Notes: generated by a model not told the origin, from the letters alone. A DNA stretch of 64,000 bases from Lichenicoccus sp965277665 (GCF_965277665.1 NZ_OZ255835.1:2418001-2482000), one strand, 5' to 3'; counted from the stretch's first letter, positions 16,345 to 25,757 are shown. Made by a program: numbers and translations.

Positions 16345-16526
16345 GCTGGATCCTATCGAACTTGAATAAAAACATAGAATTCATCTCGACCAGCGGCATG
16401 ATGACGTCGATCGGACCGCCACCCTGGCGGAGAACCCTGACCCACATCACGTTCGCGTTGCGGACGAATACTTGCTCGATAGCAGCAATCCACCGCGAGG
16501 ACAACAACACGCCCGGCGAGTCTGCC

Positions 16527-17342
16527 TCAGGGCCGACGGACCGGGATCGGCGGCGCCTCGATCAGCCGGCGATAGAGGTGCCAGGTCGCGTGCCCGAGCA
16601 CCGGGATCACCACCGCGAGCCCCACGAACAGCAGCAGGCCGCCGAGCAGCAGCAAGACGGCGACGATCAGGCCCCACAGCAGCATCGTCGCCGGGTTGCG
16701 CGCCATGGCGGCAAGCGAGGTGCGTATCGCGGTGGCGACGTCGACGTTACGGTCAAGTATCATCGGGAACGAGACGACGCTGATCGACAGCGTCAGGATC
16801 GCGAACAGCAGACCCATGAAGTTGCCGAGAACGATCAGGGCAATGCCGGCACCGCTGACCATCTGATACAGCATCTCGGACATCGAGTTCATGCTGTCCT
16901 CGTCGAACAGCGCCGTATAGGTCGACCGCGCCACCACCATCCACAGCATGAATATGACCAGAAGCACCAGCGCCATCTGGATGATGTGCGGCAGGGAGTT
17001 CGACCGCAGGACCGCGAAGGCGTCGCGCCAGGAGACCGGCAGGTTGCGTTCGCGCCGCCGGCTGATCTCGTACATCCCGAGTGCCGCGACCGGCCCGACG
17101 AGGGCGAAGCCGGTCGCCATCGGATAGAACAGCGGCAGCACCCGATAGCCGGCGGTGAGCTTGGCGGCGAGGATGGCGACCACCGGGTAGATCACGCAGA
17201 TGAAGGCGAGCTGGGTCGGCACCTGTCGGAAATCGTCGAAGCCGTCACGCAAGGCCGCGACAAGGTCGGCGGGCGAAATCCGCCGGATGACGATACCGGC
17301 CGCCGGGTTCCGCTCACGCCGCGCACTCAGGGAAACACCCAT
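16527..17342 (-). CDS. DUF2189 family membrane protein
   Basis: 271 residues with about six membrane spans, including FICVIYPVVAILAAKL, FALVGPVAALGMYEISRRRE, MALVLLVIFMLWMVVA and LLWGLIVAVLLLLGGLLLFV. The order is typical of DUF2189 inner-membrane proteins, whose function is unknown. The preceding motif ISPADLVAALRDGFDDF is also characteristic. ATG at 17342 has GGAG 6 bases upstream; a GTG 3 bases earlier is possible. It lies 65 bases downstream of cobN on the same strand but has no evident link to cobalamin. Confidence 0.82.
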   Translation of the reverse strand: MGVSLSARRERNPAAGIVIRRISPADLVAALRDGFDDFRQVPTQLAFICVIYPVVAILAAKLTAGYRVLPLFYPMATGFALVGPVAALGMYEISRRRERNLPVSWRDAFAVLRSNSLPHIIQMALVLLVIFMLWMVVARSTYTALFDEDSMNSMSEMLYQMVSGAGIALIVLGNFMGLLFAILTLSISVVSFPMILDRNVDVATAIRTSLAAMARNPATMLLWGLIVAVLLLLGGLLLFVGLAVVIPVLGHATWHLYRRLIEAPPIPVRRP

Positions 17343-17407
17343 CACGCACTCCGTCTCGACTGGGAGAGGCTCCCGGACCGTCGGTCCGAAAAATCAACGG
17401 CACTAAC

Positions 17408-20400
17408 CTAGCATTGTTCCGTAATGGCGCCAAAACCGACTGCGCCGGGCTCGGGCTGCAGCGCGTCGATCACGGAGTTGGCACGCGGCTGCCACAGCCC
17501 GAGCGCGATCGCATCCCTGAAGCGTGCCCGCATGTCCTCCCGGGCAGCCGGATTGCTCCGGTGCAGGAAGTCGTCGACCGCGGGATCGGCCAGCGTGGCT
17601 GCGAACACCAGCTCGTACTGGCGGTCGAGCCGCTCGGGCAGCGTGCGCCCGAACCCGTGCAGCCCGGCGAGGCCTCGGGCGATCTCGGCGGCGCCGCGAT
17701 AGCCGTGCCGCATCATGCCGGCGATCCAGTCCGGATTGGCCAGCCGGCCGCGCACGACGCGCGCCACCTCCTCGGCGACGTGGCGTAGCCTGGGCGTGTC
17801 CGGCCGGGTGCTGTCGGCGTGATACAAGACGGGCGCATTGCCGAGCAGCGCGGCAGCGGCGGCAAAACCGCCCTCGTGCGCCGCGTAGTCCGGACTGTCG
17901 AGCAGGTCGGTCTCGGCATGGTCCTGCTGGTGCAGCAGCGCCTGGCTGGCGGCGACCCTGGCGGCAAAATCCCCGGCAGGCCCACCTCCGTCGGGACGCA
18001 AGGCGGCGATGTCGGCACCGGTATAGGCGGTGGAGGAGGCGTCGAGATAGGCCTGCCCGATCGCCTCGCGACCGGCATCGCCGAGCAGGGTTGCGGTGCC
18101 GGCGCCATACGCCCCCGCCGCCGGGCCGAAGATGCGCGCCGGCGCCGCCTCGCCGAGGGCCGCCAGCGGGTTGAACTCGGGGCTCTCGCCTCGCTTTGCC
18201 ACCGCCCGCACCGCTTCGTCGAACAGCCGGATCTGCGCCTCGAAGCTGTCGCGGAACAGGCCCGAGATGCGCAGCGTCACATCGACGCGCGGGCGGTCGA
18301 GCAGCGCCAGCGGCACGATCTCGATGCCGGTGATGCGGCCCGAGGCCGCATGCCAGAGCGGCGTGGCCCCGATCAGCACCAGGGCCAGGGCGAAATCCTC
18401 GCCGCCGGTGCGCAGCGTGGTGCTGCCCCACAAATCGATCACCAGCGAGGACAGCTCCTCGCCGCTCTCCCGGCGGTGCCGCTCGAGCAGCAGCGACGCC
18501 ATCCCGGCCGCCAGCACCATCGCACCCGGGGTCGGCACCGCGCGCGGATCGATCGCATAGAGGTTGCGCCCGGTCGGCAGCACGTCGAGCCGGCCGCGAC
18601 TCGGGGCACCGGCCGGCCCGGCCGGCACGAAGCTTGCGTCCAGCGCCGCCAGCAGCGACGCCGCCTCGCCTTGCGCCGAGGCGGCGACGGCGGCCTCGAG
18701 CAGCACCGGGTCGGCACCCGGGTTGCCGGCGAGCAGGCCATCACGCAACGCCGGGAGCGAGGCCGGCGGCTCGCCGAACACGTGCAGCCCGTCGCGTATC
18801 TGCAGCTCCTTTACGTCGCATAGCCAGGCATCGAGCCGGGCCAGCGCCTGGTCGTCGTCGGGCTCGCGGTCGGCGCCGCTCTCGGCGAGCAGGCCGAGGT
18901 CGCCGGCGCGGGTCAGGATCTCGCCGCGGAGCATGGCGCCGCGCCTGCGGTCCAGCCCGTCGGCGGCGGCATAGTCGTCGATCAGCCGCTCCAGGACCCG
19001 CGCCGCCTCGCCCGGGCGCGCCGCACCCAGCGGCGGCGTCAGATGGCCGATGCAGACCGCGCCGAGCCGCCGCCGCGCCACCGCGGCCTCGCCGGGATTG
19101 TTCACGATGAACGGATAGATCACCGGCAGGCCGCGCAGCAGGGCGACCGGCCAGCACGCAGCCGACAACGCCGCCGCCTTGCCGGGCAGCCATTCCAGGG
19201 TGCCGTGCGTGCCGAGATGCAGCATCGCGTGCGCATCCAGTGACAGACGCAGCCAGAGCATGAAGGCGACGTAGGCGTGGCGCGGCGGGCTGTCGGCATC
19301 ATGGTAGCCGCCCCTGCGGTCGGTGCGGCTGCCACGGTCTGGCTGCACCGCCACGACGACGTTGCCCAGCCGCAGGTGGCGCAGTTGGAAGCCGCCATCG
19401 ACGCAGGCGGGATCGGTGTCCGGCGCGCCCCATGCGGTGTCGAGCGCGTCGTTCAGGGTGTCCGGCAGGGTCCGGCGCAATGCGCCGTACTCGGCTAGCG
19501 TGATGAACCGTGCCGGTGCCTCCTGGCACACCACGGCCGCGAGGGTGGCGGCATCGGGGGGTCGCGGCACGGCGTAGGACGCATCGTGCAGGCGGCCGAG
19601 GATCGAGCGCAGGCTGGCGAAGCTGTCCAGCCCGACCGCGTGCGCCTGCTGCCCGCCGATGCCGGGATAGTCGGACAGCACGATGGCGACGCGGCGCTCA
19701 CCCGGACGGCTGGCGCCCAGGCGAGCCCAGCCGGCGGCGCGGTCGGCAGCGAGTGCGATGCCGTCCGCATCCGGCCGGTTGATCGTGCGGCCAGTACCCG
19801 GTTCGCACTGATCCCCCTCGGCCGCCTTGAACGAGATCGCGCCGGTGAGCAGCCGGCCGTCCAGCTCCGGCAGCACCACCTGCATGGCGAGGTCGGTCTG
19901 CGATAGCCCGCGGCTGCTCGCCAGCCACGCCTCTCGCGCGCCGACCGCCAGCACGACCTGCAGCACCGGCACCCCGGCCCGATCCAGCGGCGAGGTGCCG
20001 CTGGCGGCGTCTTTGGCGGAAAACGCGGTGGCACTCAGGATCACCGCCGGCCGCCACGCCAGCAGCCGCTGCCCGACGAGCGACGCCGCCTCCGCCTGCT
20101 TGAGGCTGCTGGCAAACAGCGCGCGCACCGACAGGCCACGCGCATGCAGCGCCTCGGCGAGGGCCCGCACCGCGTGCGTGTCGCCGGAGGCCAGGTGCGA
20201 ACGGTAGAACAGGATCGCCGCGAGCGGTGCGCCCTCGCGCTGCAGGCCGGGCAACGGGAACTCGCCGGCTTCCGGCAGCGGCTCCGGTTCGGCCCCGTCA
20301 TCCGCCCCGAGCCCCGCGAGATGGGCCGCCAGTGCCAGCGCGCAGGCTGCGTTGCGCGGACCGCCCTGGCGCAGGAACCCGTCCATGCGCGCCCACGTCG

Positions 20401-20818
20401 CCGCATCGACGGTGCTCCACTCGGCCAGCCGCGGATCACGCCGCTCGCAGCCGGGCAGCAGCAGCAGGGCGATGCCGTGCGCCCGGCAGTGCGACGCGAC
20501 CTCCTCGACACCGTAGCGCCAGTAGTCGAGGCCGCCGAGCAGCCGGATCACCACGCAGCGCGCAGGGGCGACCACCTGCTCGACCAGCAGGTCCACCGAC
20601 ATCGGATGCCGCAGCCGCGCCAGGCTCTCCAGCCTGACCGCCGGCGCCGGTGCGCGTGGCGGCGCGGCCCGTTGCGCAGCCTGTTGCGCCGCCTGGGACC
20701 AGGCGCCGAGGTCGCTGTCCGAGAACGACAGGAACAGCAGCGGCGCCGCGGAGGGACCGGGGTCGTAGGCCGCCTCGGCCTCGTCGAGCGTCCGGCTCTC
20801 GCGGACCAGCAGGTGCAA
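17408..20818 (-). CDS. cobN: Cobaltochelatase subunit CobN
   Basis: 1136 residues, the large subunit of the ATP-dependent aerobic cobaltochelatase that inserts cobalt into hydrogenobyrinic acid a,c-diamide. The start MHLLVRESRTLDEAE is the usual CobN N-terminus. Internal landmarks are LLPGCERRD, VVLSDYPGIGGQQAHAVGLD, HLGTHGTLEWLPGKAAALS, LVIDLWGSTTLRTGGEDFA and MMRHGYRGAAEIARG. The TTG start has GAGG 8 bases upstream and lies 10 bases after the cobW stop. The length is at the lower end for the family. The partner subunits CobS and CobT are not in this window. Confidence 0.96.
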   Translation of the reverse strand: MHLLVRESRTLDEAEAAYDPGPSAAPLLFLSFSDSDLGAWSQAAQQAAQRAAPPRAPAPAVRLESLARLRHPMSVDLLVEQVVAPARCVVIRLLGGLDYWRYGVEEVASHCRAHGIALLLLPGCERRDPRLAEWSTVDAATWARMDGFLRQGGPRNAACALALAAHLAGLGADDGAEPEPLPEAGEFPLPGLQREGAPLAAILFYRSHLASGDTHAVRALAEALHARGLSVRALFASSLKQAEAASLVGQRLLAWRPAVILSATAFSAKDAASGTSPLDRAGVPVLQVVLAVGAREAWLASSRGLSQTDLAMQVVLPELDGRLLTGAISFKAAEGDQCEPGTGRTINRPDADGIALAADRAAGWARLGASRPGERRVAIVLSDYPGIGGQQAHAVGLDSFASLRSILGRLHDASYAVPRPPDAATLAAVVCQEAPARFITLAEYGALRRTLPDTLNDALDTAWGAPDTDPACVDGGFQLRHLRLGNVVVAVQPDRGSRTDRRGGYHDADSPPRHAYVAFMLWLRLSLDAHAMLHLGTHGTLEWLPGKAAALSAACWPVALLRGLPVIYPFIVNNPGEAAVARRRLGAVCIGHLTPPLGAARPGEAARVLERLIDDYAAADGLDRRRGAMLRGEILTRAGDLGLLAESGADREPDDDQALARLDAWLCDVKELQIRDGLHVFGEPPASLPALRDGLLAGNPGADPVLLEAAVAASAQGEAASLLAALDASFVPAGPAGAPSRGRLDVLPTGRNLYAIDPRAVPTPGAMVLAAGMASLLLERHRRESGEELSSLVIDLWGSTTLRTGGEDFALALVLIGATPLWHAASGRITGIEIVPLALLDRPRVDVTLRISGLFRDSFEAQIRLFDEAVRAVAKRGESPEFNPLAALGEAAPARIFGPAAGAYGAGTATLLGDAGREAIGQAYLDASSTAYTGADIAALRPDGGGPAGDFAARVAASQALLHQQDHAETDLLDSPDYAAHEGGFAAAAALLGNAPVLYHADSTRPDTPRLRHVAEEVARVVRGRLANPDWIAGMMRHGYRGAAEIARGLAGLHGFGRTLPERLDRQYELVFAATLADPAVDDFLHRSNPAAREDMRARFRDAIALGLWQPRANSVIDALQPEPGAVGFGAITEQC

Positions 20819-20828
20819 CGGGGTTGCC

Positions 20829-21872
20829 TCAGGCCGGCTGCAGCGACGCGGCCGACAACGCCCGCTCGATCGCCGGCCGGTCGAGGCCGCGGCAGCCGAT
20901 CACCACGATGTGGCCGTCGCGTGGCTCGCCCGGGTTCCAGGTTCGGTCGAACTGGTGCCGGAACCGCGCGCCGACGCCCTGCACCGCGAGCCGCCGCGGC
21001 TTGCCGCGCACAGCGACGAACCCCTTCATGCGCAGGATGTCGTGCTCGGCCGCGACCTGCGCCAGCCTGGCCACCAGATGCTCCGGGGCGCCGATTTCGC
21101 CGACATCCACGACGAAACTCTCGAAATCGTCGTGCTCGTGGTCGGCATCGAGATCATGGTGCGACGGCCGCGCGTCGAGATCGTCCTGCGCCGACGCCTG
21201 CAAACCGAGCAGCACCGCCGGATCGATGCGCCCCTCGCTGGCGCGCAGGATTTTCACCGCGCGCGGGATCGCAGCGGCGATGCCGCTTTCCAGCGCTGCG
21301 CATTGCGCGTCGTCGAGCAGGTCGGTCTTGTTCAGCACCACGAGATCGGCGGACAGCAGCTGGTCCTCGTACACCTCGGACAGCGGGTTGTCGTGGTCGA
21401 GCGACGGGTCCTCGGCGCGCTGGCGGGCCACCGCCTGCGGATCGTCGGCGAACCGGCCGGCCGCCGCCGCCGGCGCATCGACCACGGTGATCACGCCGTC
21501 CACCGTCATGCGGGTGCGGATGCTGGGCCAGTTGAACGCGCGCAGCAGCGGCTTCGGCAGGGCGAGCCCGGAGGTCTCGATCACCACATGCTCGGGCGGG
21601 TTCGCGCGGTCGAGCAGGCGCTCCATCGTCGGCAGGAAATCGTCGGCGACCGTGCAGCACAGGCAACCGTTCGCCAGCTCGATCACGTCGTCGTCGGTGC
21701 AGCCCACGATGCCGCAACTGCGCAGCGTGTCGCCATCGATGCCCAGCGCGCCGAACTCGTTGACGATCACCGCGATGCGACGGCCGTTCCCATGCTCCAG
21801 CACATGACGCAGCAGCGTGGTCTTTCCGGCGCCGAGAAAGCCGGTGATGATGGTGGCCGAAACCAGGCTCAT
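20829..21872 (-). CDS. cobW: CobW family GTP-dependent metallochaperone
   Basis: 347 residues. Walker A is GFLGAGKTTLL. The metal-binding motif GCLCC lies in ELANGCLCCTV, with VVIETSGLALP and the guanine-specificity NKTD in VVLNKTDLLDD. A His/Asp-rich stretch (SHHDLDADHEHDD) may bind metal. The CobW C-terminal domain ends near HIVVIGCRGLDR. CobW delivers cobalt for the cobaltochelatase, consistent with its position directly upstream of cobN. Its ATG follows the stop of the DUF1636 gene without a gap, so translation is coupled. Confidence 0.95.
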   Translation of the reverse strand: MSLVSATIITGFLGAGKTTLLRHVLEHGNGRRIAVIVNEFGALGIDGDTLRSCGIVGCTDDDVIELANGCLCCTVADDFLPTMERLLDRANPPEHVVIETSGLALPKPLLRAFNWPSIRTRMTVDGVITVVDAPAAAAGRFADDPQAVARQRAEDPSLDHDNPLSEVYEDQLLSADLVVLNKTDLLDDAQCAALESGIAAAIPRAVKILRASEGRIDPAVLLGLQASAQDDLDARPSHHDLDADHEHDDFESFVVDVGEIGAPEHLVARLAQVAAEHDILRMKGFVAVRGKPRRLAVQGVGARFRHQFDRTWNPGEPRDGHIVVIGCRGLDRPAIERALSAASLQPA

Positions 21873-22256
21873 TCAATCGTGTCCAGTCAGCTGGGGCAGC
21901 GCCGGGATGCGGCCGTGCACCATGGTGGCGAGCGCCGGCGGACGCCGCGAGGGCATCACCACACCGGTCAAGGATGCGGCGTAGATCGCAGCGAAGTCGA
22001 GCAGGTCGGACGCATTCTCCAGATCCAGGCCGCCGAGCAGGTAGCTCCACTTGCCCGGCATGGCGATCGCCGCCGAACAGCCGCCAGCGCAGTTGGCCAG
22101 GCATTTCGCTTCATGCACGCGCACCCGTGCATCCTCGCGCGCCCGGGCCAGGGCGCGCAGGTGGGCATGGAGCAGCGCCCCGGGCGTGGCATCGCCCTCG
22201 CGGACCTCGCGGCCGGCGCGGCAGGTGGTGCAGACATGCAGGATCGCTTCGGTCAT
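21873..22256 (-). CDS. DUF1636 ferredoxin-like protein of the cobalamin cluster
   Basis: 127 residues. Cys residues are arranged as CTTCRAGREV near the N-terminus and CLANCAGGCSAAI in the middle, the pattern of thioredoxin-like [2Fe-2S] ferredoxins and of DUF1636, often found beside cobalamin genes. It may handle electrons or metal for cobalt chelation, but no reaction is established. ATG at 22256 is chosen at the conserved MTEAILHVCTTC start. First gene of the cobW-cobN transcript, divergent from cobU. Confidence 0.85.
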   Translation of the reverse strand: MTEAILHVCTTCRAGREVREGDATPGALLHAHLRALARAREDARVRVHEAKCLANCAGGCSAAIAMPGKWSYLLGGLDLENASDLLDFAAIYAASLTGVVMPSRRPPALATMVHGRIPALPQLTGHD

Positions 22257-22381
22257 CGGCTGGTGGTGACGCTCCGGGGCTGCATGGCCTCGTCGGCCCG
22301 GCATGCTAAGACTAGGCTTCAGCTCCTCGCCCGGTCAAAGCCAGCCTCTTGCCAGCCCCCCCAGTTTCGCGCCTTGCCCCG
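22257..22381. other. Divergent gap between the two cobalamin transcripts
   Basis: About 125 bases separate the start codons of the leftward and rightward cobalamin genes. The conserved B12-box and GCCACTG core of cobalamin riboswitches were looked for and not found. No clear promoter pair stands out. Confidence 0.4.
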
Positions 22382-22897
22382 GTGTCGCGCCTCACCCTCG
22401 TCCTCGGCGGCGCACGCTCGGGGAAGAGCGCGTATGCCGAGACCGTGCTGGCGGCAGCCCCGGCGCCCTGGCTGTACGTCGCGACCGGGCAGGCCCGGGA
22501 CGACGAGATGCGGGCGCGTATTGCCGCCCACCGGGCCCGGCGCGCCGGCGGCTGGCAGACCGTCGAGGTGCCGCTGGCGCTGGGCGAGGCACTCGAGGAC
22601 GCCGGCGCGATGCCGGCGCTGGTAGACTGCCTGACCCTGTGGCTGACCAACCTGCTGCTCGGCGAGCACGACGTGGCCGGGGCAACCGCGCGGCTCGAGG
22701 CAGCCCTCGGCCGGCGCGGCGCGCCGACGGTGCTGGTGGCGAGCGAGGTCGGCCTCGGCATCGTGCCGGAGAACGCCCTCGCCCGGCGCTTTTGCGACGC
22801 AGCCGGGCTGCTGCACCAGCGCCTGGCCCGCCTCTCGGATCACGTGGTGCTGGTGGCGGCGGGACTGCCGCTGGTCCTCAAGCAGGCCGCGACCTGA
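22382..22897 (+). CDS. cobU: Adenosylcobinamide kinase/guanylyltransferase
   Basis: 171 residues. The P-loop LVLGGARSGKSAYAE is at the N-terminus. The segment containing the guanylylated His is RIAAHRARRAGGWQTVEVP, and VDCLTLWLTNLL and SEVGLGIVPENALARRF are conserved family blocks. The enzyme phosphorylates adenosylcobinamide and then adds GMP. GTG at 22382 is chosen because family members begin just before this strand; TTG at 22349 is possible. cobO starts 2 bases after the stop. It is also called CobP in aerobic producers. Confidence 0.94.
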   Translation: MSRLTLVLGGARSGKSAYAETVLAAAPAPWLYVATGQARDDEMRARIAAHRARRAGGWQTVEVPLALGEALEDAGAMPALVDCLTLWLTNLLLGEHDVAGATARLEAALGRRGAPTVLVASEVGLGIVPENALARRFCDAAGLLHQRLARLSDHVVLVAAGLPLVLKQAAT

Positions 22898-22899
22898 CG

Positions 22900-23505
22900 A
22901 TGGACGAGGCAGCCGACCGGCATCGCCGGAAAATGGAACATCGCAAGGCGGTGCAGGATCACGAGGTGGCCGGCAAGACCATCGCGCACAAGGGCCTGCT
23001 GATCGTGCATACCGGCCCCGGCAAGGGCAAGTCGACCGCGGCCCTCGGCCTGATGCTGCGCATGGTCGGACGCGGCCGGCGCACCGGAATGGTGCAGTTC
23101 ATCAAGGGCGCCTGGGACACCGGCGAGCGGCGTGTGCTTGAAGGCTTCGGCGAGTTGGTCGAATGGCACACGATGGGCGAGGGCTTTACCTGGGAGACGC
23201 AGGATCGCGACCGCGACATCGCCGCCTGCGCGCAGGCCTGGGACACCGCGCGCGGCTTGCTGGCGCGCAGCGATCTTTCTTTGCTGGTGCTGGATGAACT
23301 CAATATCGCCCTGCGCTACGGCTATCTCGAGCTCGATACTGTGCTCGATGCGATCGCCCGGCGTCCGCCGATGCTGCATGTCGTGGTGACCGGCCGCAAC
23401 GCAAGGCCGGCGCTGCTGGACGCCGCGGACCTCGTCACCGAAATGATGCAGGTGAAGCATCATTTCGCCGCCGGTGTGAAAGCCCAGGAAGGCATCGAAT
23501 TCTGA
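22900..23505 (+). CDS. cobO: Cob(I)yrinic acid a,c-diamide adenosyltransferase
   Basis: 201 residues of the CobO/BtuR family. Walker A is HTGPGKGKSTAALGL, with MVQFIKGAW, LLVLDELNIALRYGYL (Walker B region) and VVVTGRNARPALLDAADLVTEM as further family blocks. It attaches the adenosyl group to cobalt. The ATG is 2 bases from the cobU stop. Its stop codon TGA (23503-23505) is directly followed by the inverted-repeat element at 23506. Confidence 0.95.
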   Translation: MDEAADRHRRKMEHRKAVQDHEVAGKTIAHKGLLIVHTGPGKGKSTAALGLMLRMVGRGRRTGMVQFIKGAWDTGERRVLEGFGELVEWHTMGEGFTWETQDRDRDIAACAQAWDTARGLLARSDLSLLVLDELNIALRYGYLELDTVLDAIARRPPMLHVVVTGRNARPALLDAADLVTEMMQVKHHFAAGVKAQEGIEF

Positions 23506-23667
23506 AAGCCTGTTTGCAAACCCCTGCTGCTGGCGATCCGACGCGCCTTTCTTGCGCTCCGTTGCTCACGGCCCAGACGGCCGCTCCGCTCCGGTGCTCG
23601 GAAAGCCACGCCGGTCGCGGCTCTACGAGCCGCTCTCATCCAGCATCAGGCGTTTTCAAACAGGCTC
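23506..23667. mobile_element. MITE-like inverted-repeat element, copy B
   Basis: A 162-bp element with the same arms as the one at 15474: AAGCCTGTTTGCAAAC at the left and GTTTTCAAACAGGCTC at the right, and TGCTGCTGGCGATC / CATCCAGCATCAGG further in. The middle is longer by about 56 bases. It is flanked by TGA on both sides; the left TGA (23503-23505) is the stop codon of cobO and the right copy is 23668-23670. It has no coding capacity. It separates cobO from cobQ, and the cobQ ribosome binding site begins about 8 bases beyond it. Confidence 0.75.
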
Positions 23668-23689
23668 TGATCGCGCGGGAGTGTCCACG

Positions 23690-25150
23690 ATGCCGGCGCT
23701 GATGATCCAGGGCACCGGTTCGTCGGTCGGCAAGTCGACCATCGTGGCCGGGCTCGCACGCGCGCTGACCCGGCGCGGGCTGCGCGTGCTGCCGTTCAAG
23801 CCGCAGAACATGTCGAACAATGCGGCGGTGACCGTGGATGGCGGCGAGATCGGGCGCGCGCAGGCCTTGCAGGCGCGTGCCTGCGGCGTGGCGCCCGTGA
23901 CCGACATGAACCCGGTCCTGCTGAAGCCGCAGAGCCAGGTCGGCGCGCAACTCGTGGTTCGCGGCCGGGTGCGCGGCAACTATCGCGCCCGCGAGTACCA
24001 GCTGCTCAAGCCGTCCCTGCTGCCGGTCGTGCTGGACAGCTTCGCGCGCCTGCTTGCGGCATCGGATCTCGTGCTGGTGGAAGGTGCGGGCAGCGCCTCG
24101 GAAACCAATCTGCGTGACGGCGACATCGCCAACATGGGGTTCGCGCGCGCGACCGGTACCCCGGTGGTCCTGCTCGGCGACATCGACCGCGGCGGCGTGA
24201 TCGCGAGCCTGGTCGGCACCCGGACCGTGCTCGACGCCGACGATGCCGCCTGCATCAAGGGTTTCATCGTCAACCGCATGCGCGGCGACGCCTCGCTGTT
24301 CGATGCCGGCATGCGCACGATCGCCGACCATACCGGCTGGCTGCCGCTCGGCCTGGTGCCGTTCCTCGACGCGGTGCGGGCGCTCCCGGCCGAGGACGCC
24401 GCCGACCTGCACACGCAATCCTCCCCTGCCGAGGGCCTGCGCATCGCGGTGCCGATGCTCCCGGGCATCGCCAATTTCGACGACCTCGATCCGCTGCGCG
24501 CCGAGCCGGGTGTCGCGCTGGTCATGGTGCCGCCCGGCAAGCCGCTGCCTGCCGGCTGCGCCCTGGTGATCCTGCCCGGCTCCAAGGCGACGCTCGCCGA
24601 TCTCGCCTTGCTGCGGGCAGAGGGCTGGGACATCGACCTGCAGGCGCACCATCGGCAGGGCGGCCGGATTCTCGGTCTGTGCGGCGGCTACCAGATGCTG
24701 GGCCGGCACCTCGCCGATCCCGACGGCATCGAGGGGCGGCCGGGCAGCGCGCGCGGCCTGGGACTGCTCCAGGTCGAGACCGTGCTGACGCCACACAAGC
24801 GGCTGTCGATGGTCTGCGGAACGACGATGGCGGCGGGCGAGCCGGTGCAGGGCTACGAGATGCACCTGGGCGTCACCCAAGGTGCCGATACCGACCGGCC
24901 GATGCTGCGCCTGCAGGATGGCAGGGCCGAGGGCGCCACCTCGCCGGACGGGCTGGTGAGCGGCACCTATCTGCACGGGCTGTTCCATGCGGATGCAGCG
25001 CGCCGGGGCTTCCTGCACCGGCTCGGCGTGGCGGTGGCGCCACGCGACCACGACGCCTGCGTGGAGGCGGCGCTCGATGCGCTGGCCGCGCATCTCGAGG
25101 CCCATGTCGATATCGAGGCCCTGCTGCGGATCGCTCAGAGCCGGCCGTAG
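23690..25150 (+). CDS. cobQ: Cobyric acid synthase
   Basis: 486 residues. The N-terminal amidoligase domain has IQGTGSSVGKSTIVAGL and PFKPQNMSNNAAVT. The middle has EGAGSASETNL and GDIDRGGVIASLVGT. The C-terminal glutaminase-type domain has the catalytic Cys in ILGLCGGYQMLG and a His in GTYLHGLFH. It amidates four carboxylates of adenosylcobyrinic a,c-diamide using glutamine and ATP. GGGAG lies 8 bases upstream of the ATG. The 3' end overlaps the converging lipoprotein gene by 16 bases. Confidence 0.96.
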   Translation: MPALMIQGTGSSVGKSTIVAGLARALTRRGLRVLPFKPQNMSNNAAVTVDGGEIGRAQALQARACGVAPVTDMNPVLLKPQSQVGAQLVVRGRVRGNYRAREYQLLKPSLLPVVLDSFARLLAASDLVLVEGAGSASETNLRDGDIANMGFARATGTPVVLLGDIDRGGVIASLVGTRTVLDADDAACIKGFIVNRMRGDASLFDAGMRTIADHTGWLPLGLVPFLDAVRALPAEDAADLHTQSSPAEGLRIAVPMLPGIANFDDLDPLRAEPGVALVMVPPGKPLPAGCALVILPGSKATLADLALLRAEGWDIDLQAHHRQGGRILGLCGGYQMLGRHLADPDGIEGRPGSARGLGLLQVETVLTPHKRLSMVCGTTMAAGEPVQGYEMHLGVTQGADTDRPMLRLQDGRAEGATSPDGLVSGTYLHGLFHADAARRGFLHRLGVAVAPRDHDACVEAALDALAAHLEAHVDIEALLRIAQSRP

Positions 25151-25602
25151 GCCCGGCTGCTGGCGGGCACCGGAACCAGGGAGTAGCGCAGCGCGCCCCG
25201 CGAGAGGTCCGGGCGCCCGTCGGGGGTGACCGGCACCAGCACATGATCCTGCAGCATGGCGTAGGTCGAGATCTGGCTGTTCGGCAGGTTGTGCAGGTGC
25301 AGGATCGGCAGGCCGGATGCGGCATCGCGCGTGATGGTCCAGCGGTCGCCCCAGATCAGGTTGCGCTCGCCGATATAGTCGAGGGTCGTCTGCGGCTCGG
25401 TCGCCTGGATGTCGTACTCGCCCTGGATGTCGCCCGGATTGCCGTGCAGCACCAGGTCGACGAAGGACGGGTTGATCCCGAAGCCGGACGGCTGGCGCCC
25501 CTGCCAGTCCCCGAAGATCGGCCCGGTGGGACCGCAGCCGGCGAGCGCGGTCATGGCCGCGAGGGCCAAGGCCGTGCGGGTCAAACGGGGGATCGTGTTC
25601 AT
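25135..25602 (-). CDS. Hypothetical lipoprotein
   Basis: 155 residues: MNTIPRLTRTALALAAM signal, lipobox TALAGCGP near residue 23, then a compact mature domain with FGDWQGRQPSGFGINPSFVDLVLHG in parts and a WTITRD segment. It resembles small beta-rich envelope lipoproteins, but no named family is recognised. ATG at 25602 is chosen because it is directly followed by the signal sequence. A run of 12 G lies 156-167 bases upstream of the start, in the gap behind serB. Confidence 0.65.
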   Translation of the reverse strand: MNTIPRLTRTALALAAMTALAGCGPTGPIFGDWQGRQPSGFGINPSFVDLVLHGNPGDIQGEYDIQATEPQTTLDYIGERNLIWGDRWTITRDAASGLPILHLHNLPNSQISTYAMLQDHVLVPVTPDGRPDLSRGALRYSLVPVPASSRAYGRL

Positions 25603-25757
25603 GACGTGTGCCTTGGGGCTGATGGGGGGCTGATCCGGGGAACGCCTGCGATGGCCTGCCGGCTCGGGCCGCCGCCTCGCACCTTGCCGGTCCATACCGA
25701 CATGGGGCGCCATGGCGGATTTTCGACCTTGCGGCCCCAAGCGCGTGCTGGTCACGC

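Noticed and set aside
22257..22381. Cobalamin riboswitch between the divergent cob transcripts
   Set aside because: The gap is too short for a full riboswitch in either direction, and no B12-box core was seen.
23506..23689. Start of cobQ at an upstream GTG or ATG within the repeat element
   Set aside because: The open frame reaches back through the inverted-repeat element, but the conserved start MPALMIQGTGSSVGKS with GGGAG upstream begins at 23690.
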